Of a DNA stretch of 64,000 bases, positions 36,055-45,893 are shown in pieces. Source of the DNA: Jiella flava (GTDB lineage: Bacteria; Pseudomonadota; Alphaproteobacteria; Rhizobiales; Rhizobiaceae); assembly GCF_017349315.1 (NCBI RefSeq), contig NZ_JAFMPP010000007.1:62001-126000 (forward strand), written 5' to 3'. A model generated the notes under the pieces. It had not been told where the DNA came from. It saw only the letters and a list, made by a program, of their open reading frames with translations, and made no database searches. Numbering within the stretch: position 1 is the stretch's first letter; each line of letters begins with the position of its first letter. Both the position numbers and the translations under genes were made by a program.

Positions 36055-37281
36055 ATGAGCCAAAGCGTGATGACCTCCGGCAACCGACCGGAGAAGGGCA
36101 TGGGCAAAAGCCCGGCCGAACGCACCGAACCGACGGGCAGCGGCCTGCGCGGCTTCATGCGATCGAGCGGTGGCGACTACCTGCTGCTCGCGGTTTTCGC
36201 CGCCGCCATCCTGACCATGCCGATCTGGCTGGCGCCGATCGGCGCCGGCTACCCGGATATTCTGCAGAAATTCGCCATCTTCGGCATCTTCGCCCTCGGC
36301 TTCAACATCCTCTTCGGCTTCTCGGGCTATCTGTCTTTCGGTCACGCCGCCTTTCTCGGTGTCGGCTCCTATGCTGCGGTCTGGATGTTCAAACTGTTGT
36401 CGATGAACGCCTTTCCGGCCCTCATCTTCGCAGTCCTCGTTTCCGGCGTTTTCGCGCTGCTGATCGGCTTCGTCAGCCTGAGGCGCTCAGGGATCTACTT
36501 CTCGATCCTGACGCTCGCCTTCGCGCAGATGTCCTACAATCTCGCCTATTCGGTGCTCACCCCGATCACCAACGGCGAGACAGGCCTGCAGGTGAACCGC
36601 TCCGATCCGCGCATCCTCGATCAGCTATTCGGCGGCACAAGCATGACCGTACCGGACATCTTCGGCGTTCAATTGCAAGGCTGGGCCGGCTTTTATTTCT
36701 GCGCCGTTCTGCTCATCCTCGCCTTCTTCATCACCATGCGGATCAAGAACTCGACCTTCGGGCTGATGCTCTTTGCCATCAAGGCGAACCAGACGCGGAT
36801 GAGCTTCACCGGCTTTTCGACCCGGCCCTATCTGCTCACCGCCTTCGTCATCTCCGGCATGTATGCGGGGCTCGCCGGCGGCCTCCTCGCGGTGACCGAT
36901 CCGCTCGCCGGCGCCGAGCGCATGCAGTGGACCGCCTCCGGCGAGGTGGTGCTGATGACCATTCTCGGCGGCGTCGGCACATTGCTCGGCCCGGTAATCG
37001 GCGCGGCGGTGATCAAATATCTCGAACAGATCTTCTCCTCCTTCAACGAAGGTTTGCTCCATCGCGCCTTCGACTTCCTGCCGACCGCCGTTCAGGACAT
37101 CGTGGTGGCTATCGTTGCCCCCTTCGTCGGCGAAGGCTGGCAGCTCACCCTCGGCCTGATGTTCATGATCGTGGTGATTTTCCTGCCCGGCGGCATCATG
37201 GAAGGCGTCGGGCGGATCGCCCGCAGGGTCCGACGCGACAAGCCGTCGGATGACGGCGCCGCTTCGAAAGCCGGCCATTGA
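36055..37281 (+). CDS. ABC transporter permease, LivM type
   Basis: Second membrane subunit, 408 residues. A 45-residue charged N-terminal extension precedes the first helix ([20 protein letters not shown]). [22 protein letters not shown] is the LivM signature; the EAA-type loop is [26 protein letters not shown]. Near the end [24 protein letters not shown] is a long cytoplasmic or re-entrant segment. Pairs with LivH. Confidence 0.92.
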   Translation: MSQSVMTSGNRPEKGMGKSPAERTEPTGSGLRGFMRSSGGDYLLLAVFAAAILTMPIWLAPIGAGYPDILQKFAIFGIFALGFNILFGFSGYLSFGHAAFLGVGSYAAVWMFKLLSMNAFPALIFAVLVSGVFALLIGFVSLRRSGIYFSILTLAFAQMSYNLAYSVLTPITNGETGLQVNRSDPRILDQLFGGTSMTVPDIFGVQLQGWAGFYFCAVLLILAFFITMRIKNSTFGLMLFAIKANQTRMSFTGFSTRPYLLTAFVISGMYAGLAGGLLAVTDPLAGAERMQWTASGEVVLMTILGGVGTLLGPVIGAAVIKYLEQIFSSFNEGLLHRAFDFLPTAVQDIVVAIVAPFVGEGWQLTLGLMFMIVVIFLPGGIMEGVGRIARRVRRDKPSDDGAASKAGH

Positions 37282-37294
37282 GGATTGCTGCCCC

Positions 37295-38056
37295 ATGACC
37301 ACCGACATTCTTTCGATCAGCGGCGTCGGCAAGCGCTTCGGCGGCCTTCGCGCCCTCGACGACGTCAATCTCAACGTCAAAAAGGGCAGCATCCACGCGA
37401 TCATCGGGCCGAACGGCGCCGGCAAGTCGACCCTGCTCAACTGCCTCGTCGGCCGCATCATCCCCGACCAGGGCACGGTCACCTTCGACGGCGGCTCGCT
37501 GCTCGGCCACAAGCCGCATGCGATCAACCAGGCGGGAATCGCCCGGGTGTTCCAGACCCCGGAGATTTTCGGCGAATTGACCGTCATGGAAAACGTCATG
37601 ATCCCGGCCTTCGCCAAGCATGACGGCGCCTTCCGCGTCAATGCCTGGCAAAGGGCCCGCGAGCGCGGCGCGGTGCGCGAGGAAGCCGAGCACATTCTCG
37701 ATGATCTCAATCTCTGGGATCAGCGCGATCACATCGTCAATTCCATGTCGCGCGGCGACAAGAGGCGGCTCGAATTGGCGATGTGCCTCGTCCAGCACCC
37801 CAAGCTGCTGCTGCTCGACGAGCCGACCGCCGGAATGTCGCGCGCCGACACCAACAACACCGTCGACCTTTTGAAAAAGATCGCCGAGCGCGGCATCACC
37901 AAGGTGATCATCGAGCACGATATGCATGTCGTCTTTTCGCTGGCCGAAAAGGTCTCCGTCATGGCCCAGGGCACGGTGATCGCCGAAGGCTCGCCCGAGG
38001 AGATCAAGGCGAGCGAGACAGTCCAGGAAGCCTATCTCGGGGGAGCCCATCTATGA
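37295..38056 (+). CDS. ABC transporter ATP-binding protein, LivG type
   Basis: First ATPase of the liv-type importer, 253 residues. Walker A GPNGAGKST, Q-loop VFQTPEIF, Walker B KLLLLDEPTAGM, H-loop EHDMHVV. The signature is unusual: SMSRGDKRR where most LivG proteins have LSxGxQR. I chose the ATG at 37295 (MTTDILSISGV); the frame is open to 37250. Its stop overlaps the LivF start as ATGA. Confidence 0.92.
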   Translation: MTTDILSISGVGKRFGGLRALDDVNLNVKKGSIHAIIGPNGAGKSTLLNCLVGRIIPDQGTVTFDGGSLLGHKPHAINQAGIARVFQTPEIFGELTVMENVMIPAFAKHDGAFRVNAWQRARERGAVREEAEHILDDLNLWDQRDHIVNSMSRGDKRRLELAMCLVQHPKLLLLDEPTAGMSRADTNNTVDLLKKIAERGITKVIIEHDMHVVFSLAEKVSVMAQGTVIAEGSPEEIKASETVQEAYLGGAHL

Positions 38057-38817
38057 GCGAGACCCGCGAACCCAGACCGTCAGCCCGCAACGCGACGCCC
38101 GCATCGTCCGAACGCCCGTTCTTCTCAGCTCGCGACATGCACGCCTATTACGGCGAAAGCTATATCGTCCAAGGCGTCTCCTTCGATATCCGCCACGGCG
38201 AAATCCTGGCGCTGCTTGGCCGCAACGGCGCCGGCAAGACCTCGACGCTCAGGACCATCGCGCGAACCGGTACGCCGGAGCTGAGGAGCGGCGAGATCTG
38301 GCTCGACGGCGAGGCGCTGCACAAGAAGCAGTCCTTCGAGGCGGCGCGAGTCGGCGTGCAGCTTGTCCCCGAAGATCGCCGGATCATCCCCGGTCTCACC
38401 GTCGAGGAAAATCTCAAGCTCGCCCGCATCGAGCCGCCTGTCGGCTGGGACATCGAGCGGATCTACGCGCGTTTCCCACGCCTCGCCGAGCGCCGCAATC
38501 AGGAGGGCACGACGATGTCCGGCGGGGAGCAACAGATGCTGGCGGTGGCCCGGGCGCTGGCCCGTGAGGTCAAGCTTCTGCTTCTCGACGAGCCCTATGA
38601 AGGCCTCGCGCCGGTCATCGTGAAGGAGATCGAGACCATCCTCGGAGAGATCAAGCAGATCGGCATCACCACCATCCTGGTCGAGCAGAACGCCATTGCG
38701 GCCCTGCATCTCGCCGACCGGGCGATCATCCTCGACATGGGCGAAGTGGTGTTCGACGGCTCGGCGCAAGACATCATCGCCGACAAAGAGTTACGCATGC
38801 AGTATCTGGCGGTGTGA
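38053..38817 (+). CDS. ABC transporter ATP-binding protein, LivF type
   Basis: Second ATPase, 254 residues. Walker A GRNGAGKT, signature MSGGEQQM, Walker B LLLLDEPYEGLAP, H-loop EQNAIAAL as expected of LivF. A 30-residue Ser/Ala/Pro-rich N-terminal extension (MSETREPRPSARNATP) precedes the fold. Overlap with LivG by 4 nt shows a coupled operon; 254 bp then separate it from the SorC regulator. Confidence 0.92.
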   Translation: MSETREPRPSARNATPASSERPFFSARDMHAYYGESYIVQGVSFDIRHGEILALLGRNGAGKTSTLRTIARTGTPELRSGEIWLDGEALHKKQSFEAARVGVQLVPEDRRIIPGLTVEENLKLARIEPPVGWDIERIYARFPRLAERRNQEGTTMSGGEQQMLAVARALAREVKLLLLDEPYEGLAPVIVKEIETILGEIKQIGITTILVEQNAIAALHLADRAIILDMGEVVFDGSAQDIIADKELRMQYLAV

Positions 38818-39071
38818 CAGGCAGTCACCATCGCCGGCGCTCGCCGATCCGTGGCGCCGAGGGCTTCGAAAAAGACCGCCGGACACGACGACAGCGGCCG
38901 CTCACACGCCTGGATGCCGCCGCCGATCGCGACTATGCGCCGCCCTCCACCGCGACAATCCGTCGCATCAACTTAAGTCGTAGAATGCGGTCTCAAAATC
39001 GACTTGCGCCGCCTCCGGTGACGTGATGAATGGATAGAATTGTCGCATAACCAAAGTTGAATTGAGGCAAC

Positions 39072-40037
39072 ATGCCCGTCAATGGCGATTCGGTTCGCCG
39101 GGCTCGTGGTCGGCCCATAGAAGACAACGTTCTAGAAGCAGCTTGGCTCTACTACGTCGAAGAAAAAAACCAGAGCGAAATCGCCGATGAACTGGCCGTT
39201 TCGCGCGCGACGGTTGTGAATTATCTTCAACAAGCCCGAGAGCAAGGCCACATCGAACTCAGGGTCAACCCCTTGGCATTCGAGCGTCATCAGTTGTCGC
39301 AATCACTGCGGGCCAAGTTCGGCCTCGCCTCCGCCTTAGTCGTTCCGGGACCGAACGCCTCTCTGGCGTCAGTCGCCCTCGCCGCCGGCCGCTATTTCCC
39401 CGACGTGCTCGACCCGGGCGACGTCGTCGGCGTCTCCTGGGGCGAAACCCTCGAACTGATGGCGCAGCAGATGATCCCGCGCACGATTGCCGACCTCACC
39501 GTCGTGCAGATGCTGGGCTCGATGCACTGCCCCTACATCTTCACCTCCGAAAGCTGCTCGACCAACGTCGCGCTGAAGCTTTCCGGCAAGGTCGTCAATC
39601 TCTATGCCCCCGCCGCCTTGTCGACGGCCGAGGCCGCGGAGACGCTGCGAAGCGAGCCAGTCATCCAGGAGCACTTTGCCCTCCTGGCGACGATGCGCAA
39701 GGCTGTCTTCGCCATCGGCACGATGGGTACGGCGAGCCATATCGTCAAAAGCGGCATCGCCACGCCCGAGGACGTCGAATGGTACGCCGCTCATGGCGCC
39801 GTCGGTGTTCTGTGCGGGCGCTTCATCGACGGGCGCGGCCGCCACGTCAAAGGCCCACTCGACGAGCGTATGATCGGCGTCACGCCGGAGCGTCTCGCCG
39901 ATCTCGATGTCGGCTTCCTCGTCGCCGCCGGCGAGGCGCGCGTTGCCGGGGTTTTCGGTGCGATGACCGCGGGTTACGTCACCCATATCGTCACCGACGA
40001 GCCGACCGCACAGACACTGCTCGAAACCGTCGGCTGA
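39072..40037 (+). CDS. SorC/DeoR-family transcriptional regulator (liv-side copy)
   Basis: SorC-type regulator, 321 residues: N-terminal helix-turn-helix at about 27-62 (NQSEIADELAVSRATVVNYLQQA) and a C-terminal sugar-phosphate-isomerase-like effector domain with DPGDVVGVSWGETL and GRFIDGRG. It is a clear paralogue of the regulator at 57181-58167 (both have AAWLYYV, then a near-identical HTH). Same strand as the liv-type operon, so it is a candidate regulator. Effectors of this family are usually phosphorylated sugars or polyols, which hints at the transported compound. Confidence 0.88.
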   Translation: MPVNGDSVRRARGRPIEDNVLEAAWLYYVEEKNQSEIADELAVSRATVVNYLQQAREQGHIELRVNPLAFERHQLSQSLRAKFGLASALVVPGPNASLASVALAAGRYFPDVLDPGDVVGVSWGETLELMAQQMIPRTIADLTVVQMLGSMHCPYIFTSESCSTNVALKLSGKVVNLYAPAALSTAEAAETLRSEPVIQEHFALLATMRKAVFAIGTMGTASHIVKSGIATPEDVEWYAAHGAVGVLCGRFIDGRGRHVKGPLDERMIGVTPERLADLDVGFLVAAGEARVAGVFGAMTAGYVTHIVTDEPTAQTLLETVG

Positions 40038-40246
40038 TTGCGGCTGACGGCGGCAGCGTCGATGCCTGGCCAGCAGCGCTTTGGCCTTCCAGCCCGCGCG
40101 TTGCTTGATCATCGCCGATCGCCTCCGTCGGCGCCCCAGCAACGCCGACGCTGTCGTGGACGACCTCCGAAATCCACATCTTGACCGTGTGCGACCACGA
40201 AACCACGCCCGAGAAGCGGGGAGTCACTCCATTTGTCGCTTGGCAG

Positions 40247-40350
40247 CAGCATCGGCCCGAAAATCGGATCGATTTTCGGCAAAGCACGATGCGTCGACTC
40301 GATCCGATCGAGCGTCCGGTGTGCACCCTGTCAAACGCACGGCGCGGGAA
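40247..40350. repeat. Intergenic hairpin repeat element, copy D
   Basis: In the 490-bp gap between the SorC regulator and the GNAT-nitrilase gene. Carries the GCATCGGCCCGAAAATCG/CGATTTTCGG hairpin, GCACGATGCGTCGA and a degenerate version of the following hairpin (GTGTGCACCCTGTCAAACGC). Same orientation as copy C. I see no gene in the rest of the gap. Confidence 0.6.
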
Positions 40351-40528
40351 CATTAACGCGCCGCCGCCCTTGGGTGGTCCGCGGCCGTGAAGCGGCTTGC
40401 GCCTTGCACCGGAAAACCTATCTGCGTGCATCGACGGGCCCGCCGATAAGCCACGTCCACGCATCTGTCGCGCCCCGCCCACCCGCTTTGTCACGATCCG
40501 ATCCGATATCGAAGGAATGTATCTGCCC

Positions 40529-42079
40529 ATGGCCGAGAAGCACTCGACCCCGAAGATCGAAGTCCGCACCGCGACCACCAAGGACGTCGCGGCGATCATT
40601 GCCCTGTCGGCGAAAGTCTTCAAGGACGAGGCGCCCTATACCCGCGGCATGATCATGGGACAGCTTTCGGCCTTTCCCGAAGGCCAATTCGTGGTGGTCT
40701 TTGAAGACGAGATCGTCGGCTATGCGGCGACGATGATCCTGCCCGAGGCGAAGGTGATGAAGCAGCATAGCTGGGCCGAGGTCACCGGCGGCGGCTATGC
40801 GGCGATGCATGACCGCAAGGGGGATTGGCTCTACGGCATCGAGGTTTGCGTCGATCCGGATCGCCGCCGGTTGCGGATCGGCAAGCGTCTTTACGACGCG
40901 CGGCGGCGCTTATGCACCGACATGGCATTGAAGGGCATCGCCTTTGGCGGCCGGTTGCCGGGCTACAAGCGCAACGCCAAGAAATACAAAACGCCCGAGG
41001 CCTATATCGAAGCCGTTCGCAAGAACGAGCTCACCGATCCGGTGGCGACATTTCATTTGCGCGCCGGCTTCGAACCGGCGTTCCTGCTGAAGAACTATTA
41101 TCCGCTCGACACCGCCTCCGGCGGAAACGGCGTGCTGATGGTTTGGCGCAATCCCTATTACGATCCCGAGCAGAGCAAGCAACCGGTCAATCGCTCGAAC
41201 CCGGACATGGTGCGCATCGTCACCGTGCAGATGGAGGCGCGCAAGATCGCTGCGCCGCAGGACTTCTACGACGCGGTCGAATATTTCGTCGAGGTCGCCT
41301 CAGAATATGATGGCGACTTCGTCGTCTTCCCCGAATTGTTCACGCTGATGCTGCTGTCCTGCGAGCCGGAAGAGCTGAAGCCCGAGGCCGCGATCGCAAG
41401 GCTCACCGAGCACACGCCGGAATTCGTCGAACGGCTCAGCGATATGGCGCTCCGCCGCAACATCAACATCATTGGCGGCAGCCACGCCACCCGCACCGAC
41501 GACGGCGAAATCCAGAATGTCGGCTATGCGTTCCTGCGCGACGGCTCAGTCCATCCCCGCGAAAAGATCCACCCAACGCCAAACGAGCGGCAGTATTGGC
41601 ACATCCAGGGCGGCGATCCGATCGACGTTATCGAGACCGACTGCGGCCCGGTCGGCATCATGATCTGCTACGATTCCGAGTTTCCGGAGATCGCCCGGCG
41701 GCTGTGCGACCAAGGCGCCCGCATCCTGTTCGTCCCCTTCAACACCGACACCCGCCACGGCTATCTCAGAGTGCGCTATTGCTGCCAGGCGCGGGCGATC
41801 GAGAACCAGTGCTATGTCGTGACCTCGGGGATGACCGGCAATCTCGCCAATGTCGACAATCTCGACATCGAATACGCCCAGTCGGGCATCTTCACCCCGT
41901 GCGACTTCCCCTTCGCCCGCGACGGCATCGCGGCGGAAGCCTCTGAAAATGTCGAGATGGTCGCCGTCGCCGATCTCAATCTCTCAACCCTCTTGTGGGC
42001 GCGCTACGAAGGCTCGGTGCGCAATTTCCGCGATCGCCGGCTCGATCTTTATCGCACCCGCTGGTCGGACGGCGGCTGA
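40529..42079 (+). CDS. Fused GNAT acetyltransferase / carbon-nitrogen hydrolase
   Basis: Two-domain protein of 516 residues. N-terminal GNAT fold (about 10-210; YGIEVCVDPDRRRLRIGKRLYDARR contains the acetyl-CoA pyrophosphate loop), then a nitrilase-superfamily hydrolase (about 226-510) with Glu269 in VFPELF, Lys346 in REKIHPT and Cys380 in IMICYDSEFPE. CYDSEFPE is typical of amidase/N-carbamoyl-type hydrolases. I chose the ATG at 40529 with AAGGA upstream; the frame is open further back through the repeat element. Function unknown; related fusions exist in many bacteria. Confidence 0.9.
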   Translation: MAEKHSTPKIEVRTATTKDVAAIIALSAKVFKDEAPYTRGMIMGQLSAFPEGQFVVVFEDEIVGYAATMILPEAKVMKQHSWAEVTGGGYAAMHDRKGDWLYGIEVCVDPDRRRLRIGKRLYDARRRLCTDMALKGIAFGGRLPGYKRNAKKYKTPEAYIEAVRKNELTDPVATFHLRAGFEPAFLLKNYYPLDTASGGNGVLMVWRNPYYDPEQSKQPVNRSNPDMVRIVTVQMEARKIAAPQDFYDAVEYFVEVASEYDGDFVVFPELFTLMLLSCEPEELKPEAAIARLTEHTPEFVERLSDMALRRNINIIGGSHATRTDDGEIQNVGYAFLRDGSVHPREKIHPTPNERQYWHIQGGDPIDVIETDCGPVGIMICYDSEFPEIARRLCDQGARILFVPFNTDTRHGYLRVRYCCQARAIENQCYVVTSGMTGNLANVDNLDIEYAQSGIFTPCDFPFARDGIAAEASENVEMVAVADLNLSTLLWARYEGSVRNFRDRRLDLYRTRWSDGG

Positions 42080-43015
42080 TCAGCGCGGCGGCGCTTCGAC
42101 GGCCTCAACTGACGCGATGCCCGGCGCCCGCCGCCGCCGGCGCTGCCCATTCAGCAGCGACCACGTGTAGATCCCGAGCGCCGTCCAGATAAAGGCGAAG
42201 GCGACGAACTGCCAGTGGTTGAACGGCTCGCCGAAGAGGAAAACGGCCGTGACCGCCAGCAGCGTCGGAACCAGATACTGCAGAATGCCGACGGTCGTAT
42301 AATCCAGCAATCGGGCCCCCGCTGCATAAAGGATCAGCGGGATCGCCGTCAGCGGCCCGGCGACGAGAAGCAGCGTCGTCTCCAGGCCGTTCGACAAAAA
42401 GTGCACGTCCGGCACGAAGAACAGGATGGCGATCAGCGAGGGGATCGAAAGCAGCGCAACTTCGAGAAAAAATCCTTCGCTCGCCCCGACCGGCACCATC
42501 TTGCGCAACAGCCCATAGGTTCCAAAGGTCAAGGCCAGCACCAGCGAAATCCACGGCAGGCCGCCGGCCTTTGCCGTCATCACCCCGACACCGATCACCG
42601 CCAGCGTGATGGCAACGCTCTGCAGCCGGGTCGGCCGCTCGCCGAGAAAGATCGCCGCCAAAGCCACATTCACCAGCGGATTGATATAATAGCCGAGCGC
42701 CGCCTCGACCGCCCGTCCAGCTCCAATGGCATAGACGAACGTGCCCCAGTTCAGCGAGATCAGTGTCGCCGTCAACGCCGCCAAAGCCACCGTGCGGGCG
42801 TTCCTGAAATGCGACAGGGCATGGCTGAGCGAGCCTTGCCAAAGCAGCAGCGCGACGGCGAAGGGCAGCGCCCAGATAATCCGGTGAACGACCACCTCGA
42901 CCGGTGAGACATGGGCCAGCAGCTTCATGAAGATCGGCAGGACCAGCCCCCAGATGGCGAAGGCGCCGAGCGTGTAGGTGAGACCCTGACGGCTTTCGCC
43001 GGAACCAAGCGGCAT
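42080..43015 (-). CDS. rarD: EamA-family transporter RarD
   Basis: Ten-helix drug/metabolite transporter of the RarD type, about 311 residues. Starts MPLGSGESRQGLTYTLGAFAIWGLVLP; the hallmark LGYYINPLVNV and the two EamA repeats are clear. ATG at 43015 chosen, since the upstream in-frame part (MPVLLSPAQINFASK) is not typical. The stop abuts the convergent GNAT-nitrilase stop in the palindrome TGATCA, with no gap between them. The 256 bp upstream hold no gene. Confidence 0.9.
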   Translation of the reverse strand: MPLGSGESRQGLTYTLGAFAIWGLVLPIFMKLLAHVSPVEVVVHRIIWALPFAVALLLWQGSLSHALSHFRNARTVALAALTATLISLNWGTFVYAIGAGRAVEAALGYYINPLVNVALAAIFLGERPTRLQSVAITLAVIGVGVMTAKAGGLPWISLVLALTFGTYGLLRKMVPVGASEGFFLEVALLSIPSLIAILFFVPDVHFLSNGLETTLLLVAGPLTAIPLILYAAGARLLDYTTVGILQYLVPTLLAVTAVFLFGEPFNHWQFVAFAFIWTALGIYTWSLLNGQRRRRRAPGIASVEAVEAPPR

Positions 43016-43271
43016 CCAACAACTCTTCGATGCAAAATTTATCTGTGCCGGCGATAACAGAACCGGCACGGCACTTCAGCCCGGTTTCTGATGATAGCGG
43101 CGATCATTGATCGTGATGGATCGAGCCCCGCAACTGCCGGCCAGATCAAAGCCGCGGAAAAGAACCGTCGAACCAAAGGCGCGAATGGGATGGGGTGCGG
43201 TGCGATGCAACATACGCGTCGGCATCGGCGGCCCGGCGCTCGAAAACCGCTGCACCCGATCGGCCAAAGGA

Positions 43272-43733
43272 TCAGGCTTCGTCCGGCGACGGCGCGTCGG
43301 GATGCTGATGGCTGACCAACCTGCCGCCCAAAGCCGCGATCTCGGCGTCGTCCTCCGTCACCACGCCGATCAGCCTGTGCAACTCGTCGACATAGAAGAT
43401 CTTGCCTTCGATCCCGTCTTGGCAAACCGGCGGCACCCGACTCGGATCGTCGAGCGCACCGATCGCGATGGAGACCGCCTGGGCCGTCTCATAGGTCAGC
43501 GGTGTCCCGCATTCGGGACAAAAGCCCCGCGCCGCATAATTCGACGACTGAAACCGCGTCGGCTCCTTGTGCGTCCAAACCAACGTCCCGGGTCGAGCAT
43601 GGACAAGCGGCGCGTAAAAGGAGCCAAATGCCTTCTGGCACATGCGGCAGTGGCAGATGCTCGCCGTCTCAGCCTCCACCTCACAGCGAAACCGCACCGC
43701 ACCGCACTGACACCCGCCGCTCAAAATCGTCAT
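43272..43733 (-). CDS. GFA-family (Mss4-like) zinc protein
   Basis: Small beta-tent fold protein of about 153 residues, related to glutathione-dependent formaldehyde-activating enzyme. Cysteine pairs GGCQCGAVRF, CHCRMCQKAFG and CPECGTPL bind zinc. I chose the ATG at 43733, which has AGGAGG 7 nt upstream. Catalysis is not proven for most members of the family. Confidence 0.88.
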   Translation of the reverse strand: MTILSGGCQCGAVRFRCEVEAETASICHCRMCQKAFGSFYAPLVHARPGTLVWTHKEPTRFQSSNYAARGFCPECGTPLTYETAQAVSIAIGALDDPSRVPPVCQDGIEGKIFYVDELHRLIGVVTEDDAEIAALGGRLVSHQHPDAPSPDEA

Positions 43734-43849
43734 GACGAGCCCTCCTTGGTCCAACCAGACTCATGAAACATTCAGCAACGCAACAGGTTCAAGACCCGCG
43801 CCAAGTGCTGGCCTCCAGGCAGGCGGCGCCGATGCTCCGCCCGGCATTC

Positions 43850-44818
43850 CTACGCCTCGGGCAGGTCCGCCGCGAACTGGTCGGTCGCCTGGAGGAGTTC
43901 GTGCAAAATGGCCGGTTCGGCAAAGGCGTGGCCGGCGCCTTCGACGAGGCGATAGTCGGCCTTCGGCCAGGCTTGGGCGAATTGCCAGGAGGTGATCGCC
44001 GGGGTGACGACGTCGTAGCGGCCCTGGATGATGGTCGCCGGCACGGCCGCGAGCCGATCGGCATCACGCAGCAGCTGCCCCTCTTCCAGCCAAAGGTCGT
44101 GGAAGAAGAAGTGGTTCTCGATCCGGGCAAAGGCGATCTGGCCGTCGCTCGCGGTGCCGTCGGCCAGCGTCGTCGCCGGGTTGCTGGCGCGCACCATCAC
44201 CGTCGCCGATTCCCAGGCGGTCCAGGCTTGCGCGGCCTTGGCCCGCACCGTTCGATCCGGATCGGTCAGCCGGCGACGATAGGCGGCGACGAGATCGTGC
44301 TGCTCGTCCCCGGAAATCTGTGCGACGAGATTTTCCCAATGGTCGGGAAACAGCCGGTTGGCGCCACCGTCGTAGAACCAGTCGAGTTCCGCTCGCCGAC
44401 CTGAGAAGATCCCTCGCAAAATTAGGCCCAAGACCCGATCGACATGGGCCTCGGCATAGGCCAGCGCCAGCGTCGCGCCCCAGGAACCGCCGAACAGCAG
44501 CCAGCGCTCGATCCGCAAATGCCGCCGGAGCCGTTCGAGATCATCGACGAGATGCCAGGTGGTATTCGCCTCCAGCGCGCCGAGCGGCAGCGAGCGGCCA
44601 CAGCCGCGCTGGTCGAAGATCACGATACGGTAACGCTGCGGATCGAACAGGCGGCGATGCGGCGCCGATGCGCCACTGCCCGGCCCCCCGTGCAGAAACA
44701 CCACGGGCAGGCCCGCCGGATTGCCGCACTCCTCGAAATAGAGTTCGTGCCCGTCTCCAACATCGAGGCGCCCCATGCGATAGGGATCGATCGGCGGGTA
44801 GGGTTTGCGCAGAGTCAT
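43850..44818 (-). CDS. pip: Prolyl iminopeptidase (alpha/beta hydrolase)
   Basis: Cleaves N-terminal proline from peptides; 322 residues, the usual length of the cytosolic monomeric form. HGGPGSG oxyanion motif, nucleophile Ser in FGGSWGATLAL, Asp in GRYDVVTP and His in GAGHAF. It stands alone on the minus strand with a 116-bp gap to the GFA gene; the 279 bp upstream contain no gene. Confidence 0.92.
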   Translation of the reverse strand: MTLRKPYPPIDPYRMGRLDVGDGHELYFEECGNPAGLPVVFLHGGPGSGASAPHRRLFDPQRYRIVIFDQRGCGRSLPLGALEANTTWHLVDDLERLRRHLRIERWLLFGGSWGATLALAYAEAHVDRVLGLILRGIFSGRRAELDWFYDGGANRLFPDHWENLVAQISGDEQHDLVAAYRRRLTDPDRTVRAKAAQAWTAWESATVMVRASNPATTLADGTASDGQIAFARIENHFFFHDLWLEEGQLLRDADRLAAVPATIIQGRYDVVTPAITSWQFAQAWPKADYRLVEGAGHAFAEPAILHELLQATDQFAADLPEA

Positions 44819-45097
44819 CGGCGGGCATTAGATGTGAAATCGCGTCGAGCGCAAACGAGAAATTGTCGCCCCATGCGCGCGCCTCGCCCCCGCGCCCTTG
44901 CCCAAGCAGGCCTTGCAACATTTCACGCCCGCCGCCGTTTTCATCCGATTGGGATCATTCTGCGCTACGGCATCGCCCGAGCCGCGCCGGACCGCCGGGA
45001 ATCAACACGATGTCTTGAGACAAAAAAAGGCGCGCGCGCCAGCCCCCGTTCGCAGCCCCCGCCCCGTGGATGGACGCGGATCAGAAAGGCCCTCTCC

Positions 45098-45841
45098 ATG
45101 CTCCGCGTTGCCTCCTACAATATCCGTAAAAGCGTCGGCACCGACTGGCGCCGCCGCCCGTTGGAAATCCTCGCCGTCCTCAACGAGATCGACGCGGACG
45201 TCGTCGCGCTGCAGGAGGTCGATCGGCGCTTCGGCACCCGCACCTCGTCGATCCCGCCCCGCGCCATCCGCGATCACACCCGCTACACGGTCGTCGCCGT
45301 CGATGCGCGCCCCGGCGGGATTGGCTGGCACGGCAACGCCATCCTGGTGCGCGAGACGATCGCGGCGGATTCGGTGACCTGTTTGACGCTGCCGGCGCTG
45401 GAGCCGCGCGGCGCCGTGATCGCCGATCTCCGCCTCGGCCAAGCGCGGTTCCGCGTCGCCGCCATGCATCTCGGCCTGCTCGGCCTGTGGCGCAAACGCC
45501 AGGCGCGCGCCGTCCTTGCCGCCCTCGATCGCCTGCAGCCGGCCCTGCCGACGATTTTGATGGGCGATCTCAACGAATGGAACCCGGATGGGCGCTGCTT
45601 TAAGCTGTTCGGCCGCGCCCACGCGGTGCTCACCCCCGGCCGCTCCTACCCCTCGCGCATGCCGCTCGGCGCCCTCGACAGGATCATCCTCAGCCGTGAT
45701 GTCGAGCTCGTCGACACCGCCGTGCATCTGTCGAGTCGCGCCCGCAGGGCCTCCGATCATCTGCCGGTCTATGCCGACGTTGCTTTTGCCGGCAGCGCGG
45801 CGGCCGGGCGCCATGTGCGGCCGCTGGTCTCGCATCCCTGA
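45098..45841 (+). CDS. Endonuclease/exonuclease/phosphatase family protein
   Basis: EEP-fold metal-dependent phosphoesterase, 247 residues. SYNIRKSVGTDWRR near the start, metal-ligand Glu in LQEVDRR, MGDLNEWN, and the catalytic SDHLPVYADV near the end. Substrate may be a phosphodiester or nucleic acid; it has no signal peptide. Start ATG at 45098. A 52-bp gap separates it from the helicase gene. Confidence 0.88.
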   Translation: MLRVASYNIRKSVGTDWRRRPLEILAVLNEIDADVVALQEVDRRFGTRTSSIPPRAIRDHTRYTVVAVDARPGGIGWHGNAILVRETIAADSVTCLTLPALEPRGAVIADLRLGQARFRVAAMHLGLLGLWRKRQARAVLAALDRLQPALPTILMGDLNEWNPDGRCFKLFGRAHAVLTPGRSYPSRMPLGALDRIILSRDVELVDTAVHLSSRARRASDHLPVYADVAFAGSAAAGRHVRPLVSHP

Positions 45842-45893
45842 TCGCCGCGATGCAGCGTTGGTGTTCGCCGGTCGATTGCTTACATTGCGCCGC

